Shown here in pieces: positions 13,601 to 23,463 of a stretch of 64,000 nt of DNA. Every line of letters begins with the position of its first letter. The stretch's first letter is position 1. Origin of the DNA: Branchiostoma floridae (taxonomy: Eukaryota > Chordata > Leptocardii > Amphioxiformes > Branchiostomatidae); NCBI RefSeq assembly GCF_000003815.2, contig NC_049997.1:6805134-6869133 (forward strand). The letters run 5' to 3'. The notes beneath the pieces are model-generated. The model made no database searches, was not told the origin of the DNA, and worked only from the letters and a program-made list of their open reading frames with translations. The position numbers were made by a program, and so were the translations under genes.

Positions 13601-16600
13601 GGTATTGGACATAAAAGTGCAGTTGTCAAGATAGAGCCCACTGAAAGAAACAAAGTCGTCTTTAAAGCAAATCGGATTACTAGTACATGGCTAAGAAATT
13701 GGCAATTTAACAGTTCTCAACTCAAGCTTTGATTTTGGCCCTTTGATTTTGAACACTTGAAGTGGCTATTCTAGTAAGGCCACAGCAAGTAAATTTTATG
13801 GATGACATCAGCACGCGGCCGCACGCATTAATTTTCGTCTGATTTCAGGAAAAAAAACAAGATTTTTTTTCCTCTTCGGGGATGGTCAGATAGACCAAAA
13901 TACGCAAACATATGTGTTGTAGCCTAATAATTATACTTGTAGAAGTGACACTAGGGAGGTACTGTAGCCATAGCTATAATTGCAGAAGTGAAACTTGTTG
14001 GATAGTTCTAAAAGTGTCACCAATATGGAAGCCAATGAATGTAGTTGCCAGCTTTGCAAGTGTACCATGACTAGTATCACTTTTACTACACTGGTGCACT
14101 TCTTTAATACAGGAATTAATGCCTTGTTAGTTGCGATGCCACGTTTTGTCACTTCAAATCTTGTTTTTTTTTACCCATCTTGTTTTTTTTCGCGCTATCT
14201 CATTATTTTTGCAATCTACGAGGGGCGTTCAATAAGTAATAACTCTTACCCACTTCCAGTTGTCTGATCTAAATGAAATTTTGCATGTGTAATGATTCAT
14301 ATCTCTATAGTTTATATTGCAAGAAAAAGCTCTGGACTAATTGTGGTTTTTGATTTACTGATGTTTGAACTGAGTTAGGTGTGAAATGGACCAGTTGAGT
14401 GTCGCGCAGTGATCCGGTTTTTGTATTTGATAGGACGCACACCAAAGGAGACTTTTGATGAAATGAAAGAAACTTATGGTGGTGATGCCCCATCATATGA
14501 CCTTGTAAAACGCTGGCATCCTGAATTCAAACATGGCCGGAAGTCTGTGGAAACAGCTCCCAGACCTGGTCGTCCCTCTTCTGCCATTGATGAGACATCT
14601 GTTGGAGGACCAACCTGGGGTGTCCTACAAAAACGGTGTACAGAGCTGCATCAAACAATGGGAGAGATGCATAACTCTGGGTGGTTCCTATGGAGAGAAA
14701 AACTAATAATTGTGCCAAGTTTCATTAATCTCCTGCTATGGGAAATGGATCAGGGGCATTACTTATTGAACGCCCCTTATACATATGATGTCATCCATAA
14801 AATTTCCTTGCTGTGGCCTACTGAATGGACTACTGAGAGCTGCAGTCTAATTAGAATGTAGAAGACTTTTTTCTCATGTTAAAAATCAAAGGCCCAAAAT
14901 CAAAGCTTGAGTTAAATTGCCAATTTCTCAGCCATGTAATCCAATTTGCTTGAAGGCCCACTTGTTTTCACTTGTTATCCATACCAAAGTCTTATATTTT
15001 CTGTATGTTTACTATGTATTCTGTATGTCCCATGTTGCAATTAGCCGTCAGGCAAGAACTTGCAAATAAACTTCTTACTGTTTGTTAACCCTTAAACTGC
15101 CAGAGTTTCAGCCCTATAAAATGCTATCAATGCCAGGGTTGACCTTCAGAAAGAAACCCTCGAACAAGGCTGACGTCCGTAACTTCCGGGGTTTGTGCGC
15201 TACACGCGCGCAAAGCTGCTACTTTGGGGGAATACGCTATCCCAAATATATCCGGGCATGGCACACAGGACATGTATATGTATGCCGGATATATCCAGGC
15301 TTGGCAGTTTATTATTTATACTTCCAGAAAAGAAGTCAAACCCCAAATGCGTAGATTGTAGCTCTCAGCAGTCAATATCATTGATAGAATAGTCACTTGT
15401 TTACACTTGTCACCATTGTTATCTACACCAAATTACTTTATTTTATGTATGTTTACTATATCTTCTGTATGCTTCATGTTGCAATTAGCCCTCGGGCAAG
15501 AACTTGCAAATAAACTTCAAATTACATTTTTGTATTAAGGATTAATACAAATTTATGAAAGCCAGTGAACCTAATTCTTTGTTCTGTCTGCAAACCTACA
15601 GCTTGGACTTCTGAACGTCCCAGCTATCATCCTGGAGGAAGAATCATGGTACTATAGAAGACAGAGCACGGCCAAACTGTCGAGCAGGATGCTGACGTGG
15701 GAAAACCTGGCACAACTCAGGGAGGAATCTGAATTCAGACCAAGTCCAGAAAACCCGAACTGGTAAAAACAACATGCAAACTTAAGTGTATAATGTGTAA
15801 GTTATTGTTTTCAAAGCCGTAATTTAGACCAAGCCTAGAAAACCTGAACTGGTAAAAACAACATGACATGAATTTTAGTGTACATGCGTATATATTGAAG
15901 TCCATATGAGGTACGTTTGGAGTTTTTAGCCTCTACCAGGCTCCACAGTTCACTGGAAAAATAGTAGAAATTGGACAAATATAGATGCATGACATGCCAA
16001 AGAAGTTAGCTGGGTGAGGAGTATGGTTTGCGACCAAGCTAACTCGTTTGGTATATTATCTGTCTAGTATATTTGTCCACTTTCTATAATTTTTCCAGCA
16101 ACATAAAGAGTCTGGTAGAGGCTATGATTTCCATACGGACCTCATATGGACTTTGATAATGATATATGCACGTGTGAACCTACCTTTAAGTCCTTCCAGA
16201 CACACTCCAACTAAGATTTCTTGGGTCTACATTTTGTACCACGACCTCCATTGGACACTAGATCACTACTTAAGAGTGGTCATATATTTTTATTACTTGT
16301 AATGTTTTCACTTTCATGGAAAAATACAGAAACTGTCTGCTAATGACCATGTGTGGGTGGGTATGTTGATACAGGACAGAGTTTCGAATGTGTGGTCTTA
16401 TATTTTTATTACTTGTGATGTTTCAACTTTCATGGAAAAATACAGAAACTGTCTGCTAATGACCGTGTGTGGGTATGTTGAAACAGGACAGAGTTTCGCA
16501 TGCGTGGAACCATTTCCATCACTGGTGTGGGACCGTTCGGCGCTATACTGGAATATTACGCACAAGTCTTCCTTAGGGGAGGGGGCAAAAAGGTAAGAAC

Positions 16601-18069
16601 ATCTTTTGAGCATATCAAGCTATTAAATTTTGATTAACCATTATTGTACATGTAGATGGCTCTATGATGAAATAACGACAAAAAACGAGATTGACATTGG
16701 GAAAACCGTGTGCAAGACCTGAGAACATCTTCCTGTTTGTAAGACAACTATCCTAGAAGTTAGTTTTCCTCTTTCAAGATACCCTTGAGAAAGACAGTGT
16801 ACATTAGAAACACTTTTTTCTCAATTTTTCTCAATTAAAGTTCGCATTTTTTAAACTTTTTGAAATCCCAAAGGTGCGTCAAGCTGCCAAAGTTGGTGTG
16901 CATTACTTAAACCAAGAAAATTCAGTTCATCCTTGAGAACTAACAAGATCTAAGACTTTTAAGTTTCTTCTTCCTGTTTATTAGGTTGCAAGTCATGATC
17001 CACGTCTCTATCTATTACACTTCCTTGAAACAATTTTCACACCCTCAGAGACAGTTGATCTTTTAAAATTTCCGCAGTCGGGTAATTCAAACCCGACCTT
17101 ACTTAGGCACTGTCTTATTTTTCCTGTTCTTGAGATTATTCTCACAACGCAGTCCATTATGCGTTCTTTACTCCTTGGCAACTAAGTGCAGGAAGGTGTG
17201 GAATAGTTTTTAAAATGTCACAGAGACGTTATAGAGAAGTATGCATAATCTTGGACGCCAAAGCAGGTTAATTTTTTGTATGACATCATCTTGCACATTG
17301 ACTTTTGCCTGATTTGAAACATTTAACAAAATATAATAAAATTTGTTCCCCTACCGAGATATTGGAAAATATGTCATGTGGTAGTCTGGATTGCAGTCAG
17401 AAGAGGTACTAGTGAGTTAGCCATGAGTGTTAGTTGCCAACTTGGTATATTACTGCCACACTATAGTGTCACTTTGTGTATTTCTTGGATACATGAATCA
17501 AACTCTTGTCGGTTGTGATACCATGATCTCAATTTTTCCGCTCTCTCGCAAATTAGATCTTAAGTTTTTTCACCCATAACATTTACTTGCGGTGGGCTAA
17601 GATATCTAACTTAACTCTCAGACTACAAATAAGATGTCAATCGACATTAGGATTTGGCTAGTACTGTAACAGTTAGCTAAACATACATTACAAAAGTATG
17701 ATTGTGAAAATACAATAATTAATTTTCGCCTGATTTCAAAATGAAATTTTGGAAAATGCAGCCATGTTGTTGTTTTTTTTTTTTTGCCCTATCGCACTAT
17801 TTTTGCAGTCTGCAGAGGATGTCATCCATAAAATTTACTTGCTGTGGCCTAAAGGTATATTATGACCAGACTTAGTTTAGGCTAGGGTGGTACAATGAAA
17901 TGTTATACTGTCTGAACATGTGACTTTTATGGTATTTCAGAGTATTCGGATAATGGAAGAACTTCTGCGCGAAAGATACGGCGAGGGAGCCAGCCGCTCA
18001 AGTAAACCATCGTCCAATAAGTGTATTCTCCCTAACACCACTGGCCAATCACATCATTCTGTGTCCTGA
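4651..18069 (+). CDS. PRELID2: PRELI domain-containing protein 2
   Basis: Six coding exons join in frame: 4651-4725, 9314-9371, 11963-12036, 15602-15762, 16487-16592 and 17941-18069 (603 nt, 200 aa; human PRELID2 is about 190). Exon 1 starts MVLGLDVFHVFKYPADKV, the usual PRELI/MSF1 opening. Exon 3 gives VEYRKKLATCTNVVPKFLRR, exon 4 gives VPAIILEEESWYYRR and ends PENPNW, exon 5 gives TEFRMRGTISITGVGPFG, and exon 6 gives IRIMEELLRERYGEG before a short unrelated tail. The EEESW and NPNWTEF...RG.ISITGVG strings are diagnostic of PRELID2. The family shuttles phospholipids across the mitochondrial intermembrane space, usually with TRIAP1; the cargo of PRELID2 is not established. All junctions have GT/AG. 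Exon 5 is entered at the AG at 16486; the AG two codons later would break the frame. Introns are 1.3-4.6 kb in most cases and full of transposons. Confidence 0.93.
5496..5670 (+). mobile_element. Interspersed repeat ending in (GATACA)n, copy 1
   Basis: The segment beginning 'gaacgcttgctgatagatgt' and running through 'aaccagctgctgc' to 'ggatacagatacagat' recurs at 28716-28985 (reverse) and 35160-35440. A variable 3' end of short GATACA repeats is typical of non-LTR retrotransposons or SINEs mobilised by them. No reverse transcriptase is visible here. Confidence 0.55.
5995..6078 (-). mobile_element. Fragment of the ACTGTAAATGC-ended MITE
   Basis: 'cccgctactgcg', 'ccccgcgaac' and 'gcatttacagta' match the ends of the complete element at 8991-9190 in reverse orientation. 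Other copies lie at 39895-39998 and 55565-55925. An adjacent piece (6078-6255) starting cagtcaaacctgg resembles the terminus of a pogo/Tigger-type element, but no partner terminus was found. Confidence 0.5.
6668..7400. mobile_element. PIF/Harbinger-like non-autonomous transposon
   Basis: A 733-bp element with terminal inverted repeats GACCCCATTCACACTCAGAA / TTCTGAGTGTGAATGGGGTC, flanked on both sides by TAA (6665-6667 and 7401-7403). A 3-bp TWA target duplication is the rule for PIF/Harbinger. Internal 'attcggataaaac' blocks are mirrored near both ends. No transposase is present. The open frames inside are short and opposed. It lies in PRELID2 intron 1. Confidence 0.75.
7828..8150. mobile_element. 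Composite MITE with an inserted long hairpin
   Basis: The outer element has mirrored ends ccccctttccactag / ctagtggtaatggggcc. Inside it, 7844-7972 is a near-perfect hairpin: CTGGTATCCAGCCGTAATAT pairs with ATATTACGGCTGGATACCAG, the stem continues through 'agctcccgagtctctt', and the loop is built on repeated gcaatt. The word ctttccactag occurs on both sides of the hairpin (7832 and 7984), as expected if the hairpin inserted with a target duplication. Confidence 0.7.
8991..9190. mobile_element. MITE with ACTGTAAATGC termini and TA flanks
   Basis: Ends ctgtaaatgcatt / aatgcag-like ...attttacag flanked by TA. The inside is made of inverted blocks of 'cgcggagatttaat' and 'gtggttttaat' type. Flanking TA suggests a Tc1/mariner-type mobiliser. 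It is a multicopy family in this window. Confidence 0.65.
9945..10065. mobile_element. Fragment of the GGTACCGGTAC-ended repeat family
   Basis: Contains 'caggcttggtttttctggac', 'gtccaacaagaaaa' and 'ggttttgtaccggtac', matching the right ends of the copies at 33255-33665 and 37188-37505; another fragment is at 46335-46505. Full copies begin 'gggtaccggtacagaaaa', so the termini are inverted repeats around GTACCGGTAC. Confidence 0.55.
10225..11640. mobile_element. Interspersed repeat split by a ~1.06-kb nested transposon (10414-11471)
   Basis: The flanks 10300-10414 and 11472-11620 are contiguous in the reverse-strand copy at 32140-32420 ('gaacatgagcggatcaaacc' through 'cctgcttcgcctattgggtc' to 'tgttacagttacaatcgtgt'). 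Here they are separated by about 1.06 kb. TAACCCC is present at both junctions, and the insert ends are imperfect inverted repeats (ccataggcggtaggccaagg versus ccatgggcaataggcctcgg). The insert is GC-rich, with repeated hairpins of ggcgaagccgaccaatcgg type at 10480-10620. Its one open frame (11001-11240) matches no family I know. Related outer copies are near 42240-42480 and 41685-41775. Confidence 0.65.
12159..12516. mobile_element. MITE with CAGGG termini and 5-bp target duplication
   Basis: A 358-bp element starting CAGGGCTC and ending GTGCCCTG, flanked by TAGTT on both sides (12154-12158, 12517-12521). Its interior has inverted runs of 'ggtgcacccaaaa'. It lies 123 bp after the PRELID2 exon 3 donor. 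The mobiliser is unknown; a hAT-like element with short target duplications is possible. Confidence 0.75.
13199..13295. repeat. Inverted repeat with 35-bp arms
   Basis: 'agaaacatagtgaacacaga' onward at 13199-13233 pairs with 13261-13295 with two mismatches, around a 27-bp spacer of repeated acacgtt-type words. It could be a small foldback transposon. No target duplication is obvious. Confidence 0.75.
13636..14960. mobile_element. Foldback element with ~170-bp inverted ends, host of a mariner insertion
   Basis: The left end (about 13640-13815; words 'aagaaattggcaatttaac', 'caagctttgattttgg', 'ggccacagcaag' and 'ttttatggatgacatc') recurs inverted at about 14786-14955. The interior is split by the mariner element at 14219-14778. 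A single-ended relative lies at about 17250-17860 ('gatgtcatccataaaattta' then 'cttgctgtggcct'). Confidence 0.7.
14219..14778 (+). mobile_element. Deleted mariner transposon
   Basis: Termini CGAGGGGCGTTCAATAAGTA and tattgaacgcccctt are flanked by TA. Reading 14409-14590 gives RFLYLIGRTPKETFDEMK followed by DAPSYDLVKRWHPEFKHGRK and PRPGRPSS, the helix-turn-helix N-terminus of a mariner transposase. Everything after that, including the DD(D/E) catalytic domain, is deleted, so it is a non-autonomous derivative. Copies of the same deletion product are at 24719-25296 and 32675-32976. Confidence 0.85.
14960..15530 (+). mobile_element. Two tandem retroelement 3' ends split by a TAAACTGCCA-ended MITE
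   Basis: The segments at about 14970-15080 and 15405-15520 are near-identical ('ctgtatgtttactat', 'catgttgcaattagcc', 'aagaacttgcaaataaactt'), which looks like a LINE 3' terminus. Between them, 15091-15311 has inverted ends TTAAACTGCCAG / TTGGCAGTTTA, consistent with a small DNA transposon. No coding capacity is present. Confidence 0.55.
15815..15870 (+). repeat. Decayed copy of PRELID2 exon 4 end with its splice donor
   Basis: About 80 bp after the true donor (15763), the sequence 'agaccaagcctagaaaacc' followed by 'tgaactggtaaaaacaac' repeats the end of exon 4 (15740-15785) with a few substitutions, including the donor context TG|gtaaaa. A TAG in the copied frame means it would truncate the protein if the downstream donor were used. 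Confidence 0.8.
16277..16486 (+). repeat. Tandem duplication containing the PRELID2 exon 5 acceptor
   Basis: Two copies of a unit of about 115 bp lie at 16277-16391 and 16392-16486+. Both contain 'ttttattacttgt', 'cagaaactgtctgctaatg' and 'acaggacagagtttcg'. The first copy therefore carries a decoy acceptor at 16374 and the first codons (T-E-F-R), then reads into the duplicated intron and stops. The functional acceptor is the second copy. Confidence 0.85.
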
Positions 18070-20889
18070 AATATGTAAATAATGTGCCAAAAGTATTGAC
18101 CAATCAGAGGACGGATGTCAGTAATGTGTGCTAATTATCAAAGACCTGATCATGATTAAGTTAGATGGTTGTGATTGGTCAGATCTAGCGGAAAGTTAAG
18201 TTTTAAAATGTGTTGTCAATGTGAAAAATGCTAACTGTAAGTGAACTATGTGAAACAAATCAAGATACAAAAGTCTCAATTATTACAAGAATGTGTTATT
18301 TAATAATACAACATCTTCTCAGGTATATTTAGAAAAGTATTACAGAATGTGAGAAAGTTGTGCAACAATTCTTCTTTGATTTTTTTGCTTCATTTACATT
18401 TTTTTTACCACGTAAATACATAGCTAGACACAAAGTTTACTTCAAGATGAGACCAAAAGGCAATACATAAAGAAAAGCCAGGGGCCTTGACCTTTGACAT
18501 ATTACACTGTGCATGCACATTTCAAACCAGGAACTAACTTATTGCACTGCTGAATATTAATAGCATGGATTTCTTTTCTATTCACTCCACTAATCTTACC
18601 ACAACAGTTGGTGACAGAAAAACACAACAAAACATTTTTTTCAAACCTTCTCTTACGGAAAAAGACAACGAAACCATTTTTAAACCTTCCCTTACAATTC
18701 ACCAATAAAGTACACAATACTAAAAGATACTTGGGCAACTGGATAGCATTTGTGAGCGGTTCGGGTGTTGCAGATAGCATGTGTTATCTTTTGTCAGTGA
18801 CATTAATAGTGAAACATCAAGGAATGCTTGTCTTCAGTCGTCTTCATCTCACTTTGATATAAGTACATGTATGGCTTACAATCAATAGATCCTTTCAAAA
18901 ATAATTTCATCAAGTTTGATATAGAATATACATGTAGGAGAATTCTTTTGCACAACCAATTTATGTTCAGTTTGCTTGCAAACTTACCTAGACTCTATCA
19001 GGCTTCAAAGGTCGCTGTAAAAATAGTAGAAATTGGCCAAATAAGATAGAAAACATGGCCGGGGAGTACAGTTTGCAACTCAAAGCCAGGGTGGCCAACA
19101 CTCCTAGGCCAAGTAACTCCTTCTAGGGCTAAGGCTTCCATTTGTAACTTGGCCTCAGTCCCCTATTCGGTCACGTGGGAGTCTGGTAGAGACTAATCGC
19201 CACCAACGGACTGCTTTAAGCAGTAAGCAGACCACGTTTTGGATTTTGTTCTGCCGCAAAAGTACCAATTAGATCAGCTACCCATAGCAGCAAGGAGCAA
19301 CACTCAAGTCAGAAGCTCCCTGAAGTGAAGAGGATGTCTGAGAGACATCGAAACATAGACAAAGTTTGTTGTGTCAAAGAATTTTCCTATATTCCTATCA
19401 ATCAATCGGTTACTGGCATCACTACTCAGTCTATTCATGGCGGCTACAGACGCCGACAACCTATATAGGTTGATAGCTTTATTAAGACTCAATGTAATCT
19501 GTATCTCTGTTATATTTTTTTCTGACTCTTACCTTCCTCTTTACCTCAATCAATGAAAAGCGGCCTGCTAGCCGATTTCAGCTCCTTATGTATAAATAAA
19601 AGTTCAAACATAACAAACAAACATTCAAACAAACAGTTCTTGCAATATTTCTCACAATACAGAGTAATAAATCATTTTTCCATGCTCAAAACATTTACTT
19701 CTGGCTTACAAGTAGGACATGAGCTACATGTGAAATATTACATCTCCATCCATTGATAACAACAGATATAGGTTACCCTGCACGGACAAAGGTGAACTTA
19801 CGTTACTGGAGTGTTTTTTATTTTGTTTTGGTATGTCTGTCTGTGTTCCTAAATACTTCAAATTGGCTAGTATAACTCGGGAAGGATTGTGACCATATTT
19901 ATTGTGTACTAGACATGTTTTGTTACGTATTAGGTTCTGAGTTGTTGTTAGACACTTAAAATTCCTCGATGAAACATGTAAAAACGTGAAACACATTTGT
20001 TGAAGAGCTAGGCAACACGTGACCACAACCACTTGTACACTTGAGTGTCGACATTATTTACATCTGTATATCAAACCACTATCACAAAATATATCTCTTT
20101 TCAATATATTACAATATCTGACAAAAAATTACGGACATTATACAAATTTTTAAAGGAGATTCTGATTTCCATGTCTCATCTTGTTGTGACTGATGGCACA
20201 TAGAGTAGTAGGTCCGTTCCTTTCGATGTTTTCACGGGTTGGTGACGTCGTCAATTTTGATTTAGATGCCAGTTAAGAAAAATCCAGGGCCCGGCCGTGC
20301 TTAAAAAGAGCCGGTAGCCTATTGTATCTAGGAAAGCTCGAAAGTGTAGAAAAATAGCCCATAAAATACCCATAGGGGCATCTTTTTTCCAAGTAGGCCG
20401 AAGCATAACGGGGTCAAAATTCCGAAACCCTGTTTGCACGCTATTTTATTGCTGCTCCGTTTATTGCTTTCGTACTAGAATTATCGTTTTATGTAGCTAC
20501 TTATGCGAACATCGCATGAGCGTTCAGAGGTGTCATATTCTTCCTAATTCAAAAAAATAGGTTTCCACAAGGACATTGTGCGTTTAAGGGTGAAGGTAGC
20601 AGTCTCACATGATTGACAATATTGAATTTGTAAGGATCAAGCACCCCCTCATATACTAAGATTGGAGAACAGCTAACATCGTTCCAGTCCTCAAAGAGCA
20701 GTGTTGGTATCAACTTAAGACCGGAGTCTCTTGCCCTAATTTGTGGGGTGGGTGTGGGTATCACTTAAAACTATTTTTAAAATTTCATTGCGTCTTTCCA
20801 ATATTACTGTGAGAGTGATGACCCTAATTGGTGGGGTGGGTGTCGGATAAACAAATTGATATCTAAAATGGTTAGTTTGTGCGAGTTCA
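18070..20889. other. Intergenic region, PRELID2 to GPCR
   Basis: No supported exon. It contains a LINE-like 3' end at about 19330-19610 ('gaaaagcggcctgctagccg' before 'tataaataaaag'), which shares its last 80 bp with 38800-38930, and AATAAA at 18704, a possible PRELID2 polyadenylation signal. The open frames at 19724-20032 and 20251-20439 show no recognisable domain. T/A-rich TTTATT words at 20440-20465 could serve the reverse-strand GPCR. Confidence 0.5.
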
Positions 20890-21463
20890 TTATGGCTAAT
20901 AATCCACCGCAAGAGTAGAACCCCTGCTTGAATCGTTCATGAGCCCGTAGCTAGATAAGGCTAAGTTGATCCACAATGTATTTGCCTAATCATCTAATCT
21001 CCAAGCAGATCTTATGATGCCATGAGATAGTATCAAAGCTGGCCAAAGGGAGTCAAACGGGCACCTACGGGAAGTTTGATACTACTAGTATACATTACGT
21101 ACCGTGGATCTGGTTGGAGATTACCACATCTCTCTGTATCCCTGCTTGAACCTTGTGTTCATTAGCCCATATATTGATCATCCACATATAAGTTCATCCA
21201 CATTGTATTTGGCTAATCATCTACTGCAATTATCTCGTGAATCTGCTCCAGATTTCTCTGTATCCCTGATTGAATCGTGTGTTCATGATGCCTTAGATGA
21301 GGCTAAATAAGTAAGTTCATCCACAGTACGTGTATCTGGCTAATAATCTACCGCAAGAGTCTCGTGCATTTGTTCAAGATCTCTCTGTATCCTCGCTTGA
21401 ACCTTGTGTTCATTAGCCCATATATGATGGTTAAGTTCATTCACTGTGTATTTGGCTAATCAT
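20890..21463 (-). repeat. Three to four decayed tandem copies of the GPCR C-terminal tail
   Basis: Downstream (reverse strand) of the GPCR stop, the last ~80 coding bases recur at about 21340-21420, 21215-21305 and 21108-21175, with a faint copy at 20895-20960. Translated, copy 1 reads YGLMNTRFKRGYREILNK and ends RLLR-stop, copy 2 reads MNTRFNQGYREIWSRFTR-stop, and copy 3 reads YGLMNTRFKQGYREMW-stop. The unit is about 105-125 bp and includes 'gttcatccaca..gtatttggctaat' spacer sequence. Confidence 0.85.
20998..21075. mobile_element. Partial copy of the CTCCAAGCAGA palindromic MITE
   Basis: 'ctccaagcagatcttatgat', 'gagatagtatcaaagctggc' and 'gtcaaacgggcacc' match the left half of the elements at 39216-39383 and 42797-42952. 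The right half is replaced after 'tttgatact'. Confidence 0.65.
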
Positions 21464-22968
21464 CTACTGCAAGAGTCTTGTGAATCTGTTCCAGATCTCT
21501 CTGTATCCTTGCTTGAATCTCGTGTTCATGAGGCCATAGATGACCGGGTTTAAGGCGGCGTTTCCGGCCCACAGCAGCATCCCCACCAGGAAGGCCTCCT
21601 CGGGAACGCGGTCGCCGTTCTCTGCGATGACCATCACCGTCATTGGCAGATTGCAGATGACGTAGCTCATGAAGACAGCCACCAGCATCTTCAACATCTC
21701 CTTTTCGGCTGCGGAGAGACGAAGTCGTTGCTTCGGTTTCTTCTTCAGTGGAATCCTGCCAAGTACTCTTGTGTTGGAGCTTCCTCTTCTCGACATATCG
21801 CCGGAAGTGAAGTCGTGGACCGTGGGTTTGGTGTGAATGGTCGTGCTGAAGTTGCTGTCGTGGTCTTCGCGGATGTACGCTTTCCCTCGGCGCAGCTGCC
21901 GCCTCTTGTTCCCACTGCTTGCCCCATCGGGTTCAATCATCAGTTGCCGTTCGGATTGGGGCGACATCTCCTTGGGTGTCTCTTTCCCTCCTCTCGATGA
22001 TGATGATGACACTGATGGTGTTATCTTGTCGCTGATGGTAGATGTCGTCAGGCTGATGGGACTCATGGTGTCGTCTTCAGTAGAAGACGTATGACTCGCC
22101 TGTGGCGGCCCCTCTTTGTCCAGATGTTCAGGCTTCAGGTTGTCCTGTTGACTCTTGCTCCAGGTGCACTTCGTCATGACCGTGGTGGAGTGTACGGTTT
22201 CTGGCACCCCCGGTAGACAGTCTGTGTTATCTTCCACCAGATTTATGTTTAAGGTAATCTTCACGTTGTTTCCTCTTCCCAGGCTGCCTTCTTGTATCTC
22301 CAGGGCGATGGAGGACCGCTTTTGACTCGTGCTTGCTGTCGGGGTGTCGAGCGAAGGTGGCGGGAGCTTGATTTTCGGAGTCGCCGCGCGTCGATTGTGC
22401 TCCAGCATGGTGTTCTTGCTCTTGCGCAGCGCCAGGCAAATCGCAATGTAAGATGCCAGACCGACGAAGTACGGGAGGATCATCGCCACCAGCGCAGCTA
22501 TGATCTTGCCCAGCATACTGTTGGTCTGCACGGCCGCGCAGCGCTTCAGCTTGTCGTCGTACAAGACGTCTCGTTCCGGATGCAGGTGGAGTGGGATGAA
22601 GGCGAGAAGAGGCACCAGCCAGGCGATGGCGACAAGGATGCAGACGGCCTTGGTGGAGCTCATGGCGGGAAAGCGGTAGCGATAGAGAACCCGGAAGAAC
22701 CGGTACACGGCGATGCACCCCATGTGGCAGAGTGACACGCCCCACAGGGCCGGAGTGGTGTAGGATTGGAGCACACACAAACCCCAGGGGAGCCGGAACT
22801 CAGGGTTCAGCAGGGCGAGGATCCACATGGGGGGATGCAGGGCGGTGAAGAGGACGTCCGAGACGCTGAGGCTCGCCAGGGGTATGTTGTCCCGCCTGCG
22901 GAGACTGGGGCACAGCACCACCGCCAGGATGACCAGAAGATTCCCGACGATACCAAAGGCAATGACAG
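21464..22968 (-). CDS. Orphan class A (rhodopsin-like) GPCR, main exon with TM1-TM7
   Basis: The exon starts at 22968 after a tcctgcag acceptor in phase 1; upstream open sequence to 23041 is intron. Spliced to any of the 49-nt first exons it gives 517 aa. TM1 has GNLLVILAVV, TM2 LASLSVSDVLF, TM3 starts LCVLQSY (disulphide Cys), TM4 AWLVPLLAF, ECL2 KRCAAV, TM5 ILPYFVGLASYIA, TM6 SYVICNLPMTV, TM7 NAALNPVIYGLMN, and helix 8 follows. ICL3 is about 200 residues of Ser/Thr-rich low-complexity sequence. Atypical points: the E/DRY box is YRF, and the TM6 CWxP motif is CNLP without the toggle Trp. These resemble the Tre1/moody/GPR84-type group, but ligand and G protein cannot be inferred. It is a plasma-membrane receptor. 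The C-terminal end and first exon are both duplicated nearby. Confidence 0.9.
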
Positions 22969-23286
22969 CTGCAGGACAAAACAAAAAAACAGATTTACAT
23001 TTTAAAAATAAATTAAGGTTTTGCTGCAGTGCCAATTGCAAGGTAACATTCTAGGGGGCTCAACATCAACAGTGACCTTTGTCTTCCCAAAATCTACGCA
23101 CATAGCAAATATCATCGTGATCCCTGATATCAAGAGGTTCTTGAGTTATGCTGACCACAAAATTTCATATACAAAGACACACACACACGCAGACAGACAG
23201 ACACACCCCAACAATATGTACATTTTCATCGAGATAAAAACCTATGCTTTAGGTTCCACTGCAGCGCCATAGGAAGCAGCTACGTT

Positions 23287-23463
23287 GTCAATGAAGGTTA
23301 GACATCCAGGTAATAAGATACACAAAAAAACAGTTACTCAAGCAACTGGATATGATTTTGGAAACGGTCAGACGTTTCAACTAGCAAAATCAAAACCATT
23401 TCCAAAATCATATCCAGTTGCTTGAGTATCTGCTTTTTGGCGGTGAGTATCTGCTTTTTGGCG
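23287..23463. mobile_element. Palindromic MITE of the CAACTGGATATGATTTTGG family
   Basis: 'caagcaactggatatgattt' is followed 60 bp later by its inverse 'aaatcatatccagttgcttg'. Outer parts 'aggttagacatccaggtaat' and 'ctttttggcg' are shared with complete or partial copies at 100-140, 46750-46840, 49007-49085, 54627-54820, 60295-60420 and 63080-63175. It is the most frequent family in the window. Confidence 0.75.

Noticed and set aside
14409..14861. 150-residue mariner-like gene
   Set aside because: Only the N-terminal DNA-binding part is homologous; the rest runs through the deletion and the element's end.
22227..22778. Long open frame overlapping the GPCR exon in another frame
   Set aside because: It is a shadow of the GC-rich receptor exon; no domain, no splice signals, and the receptor frame is clearly the conserved one.
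22969..23041. N-terminal extension of the GPCR open frame (MQLALQQNLNLF...)
   Set aside because: It reads through the tcctgcag acceptor into a polypyrimidine tract; the first exons give a better TM1 and the correct phase.
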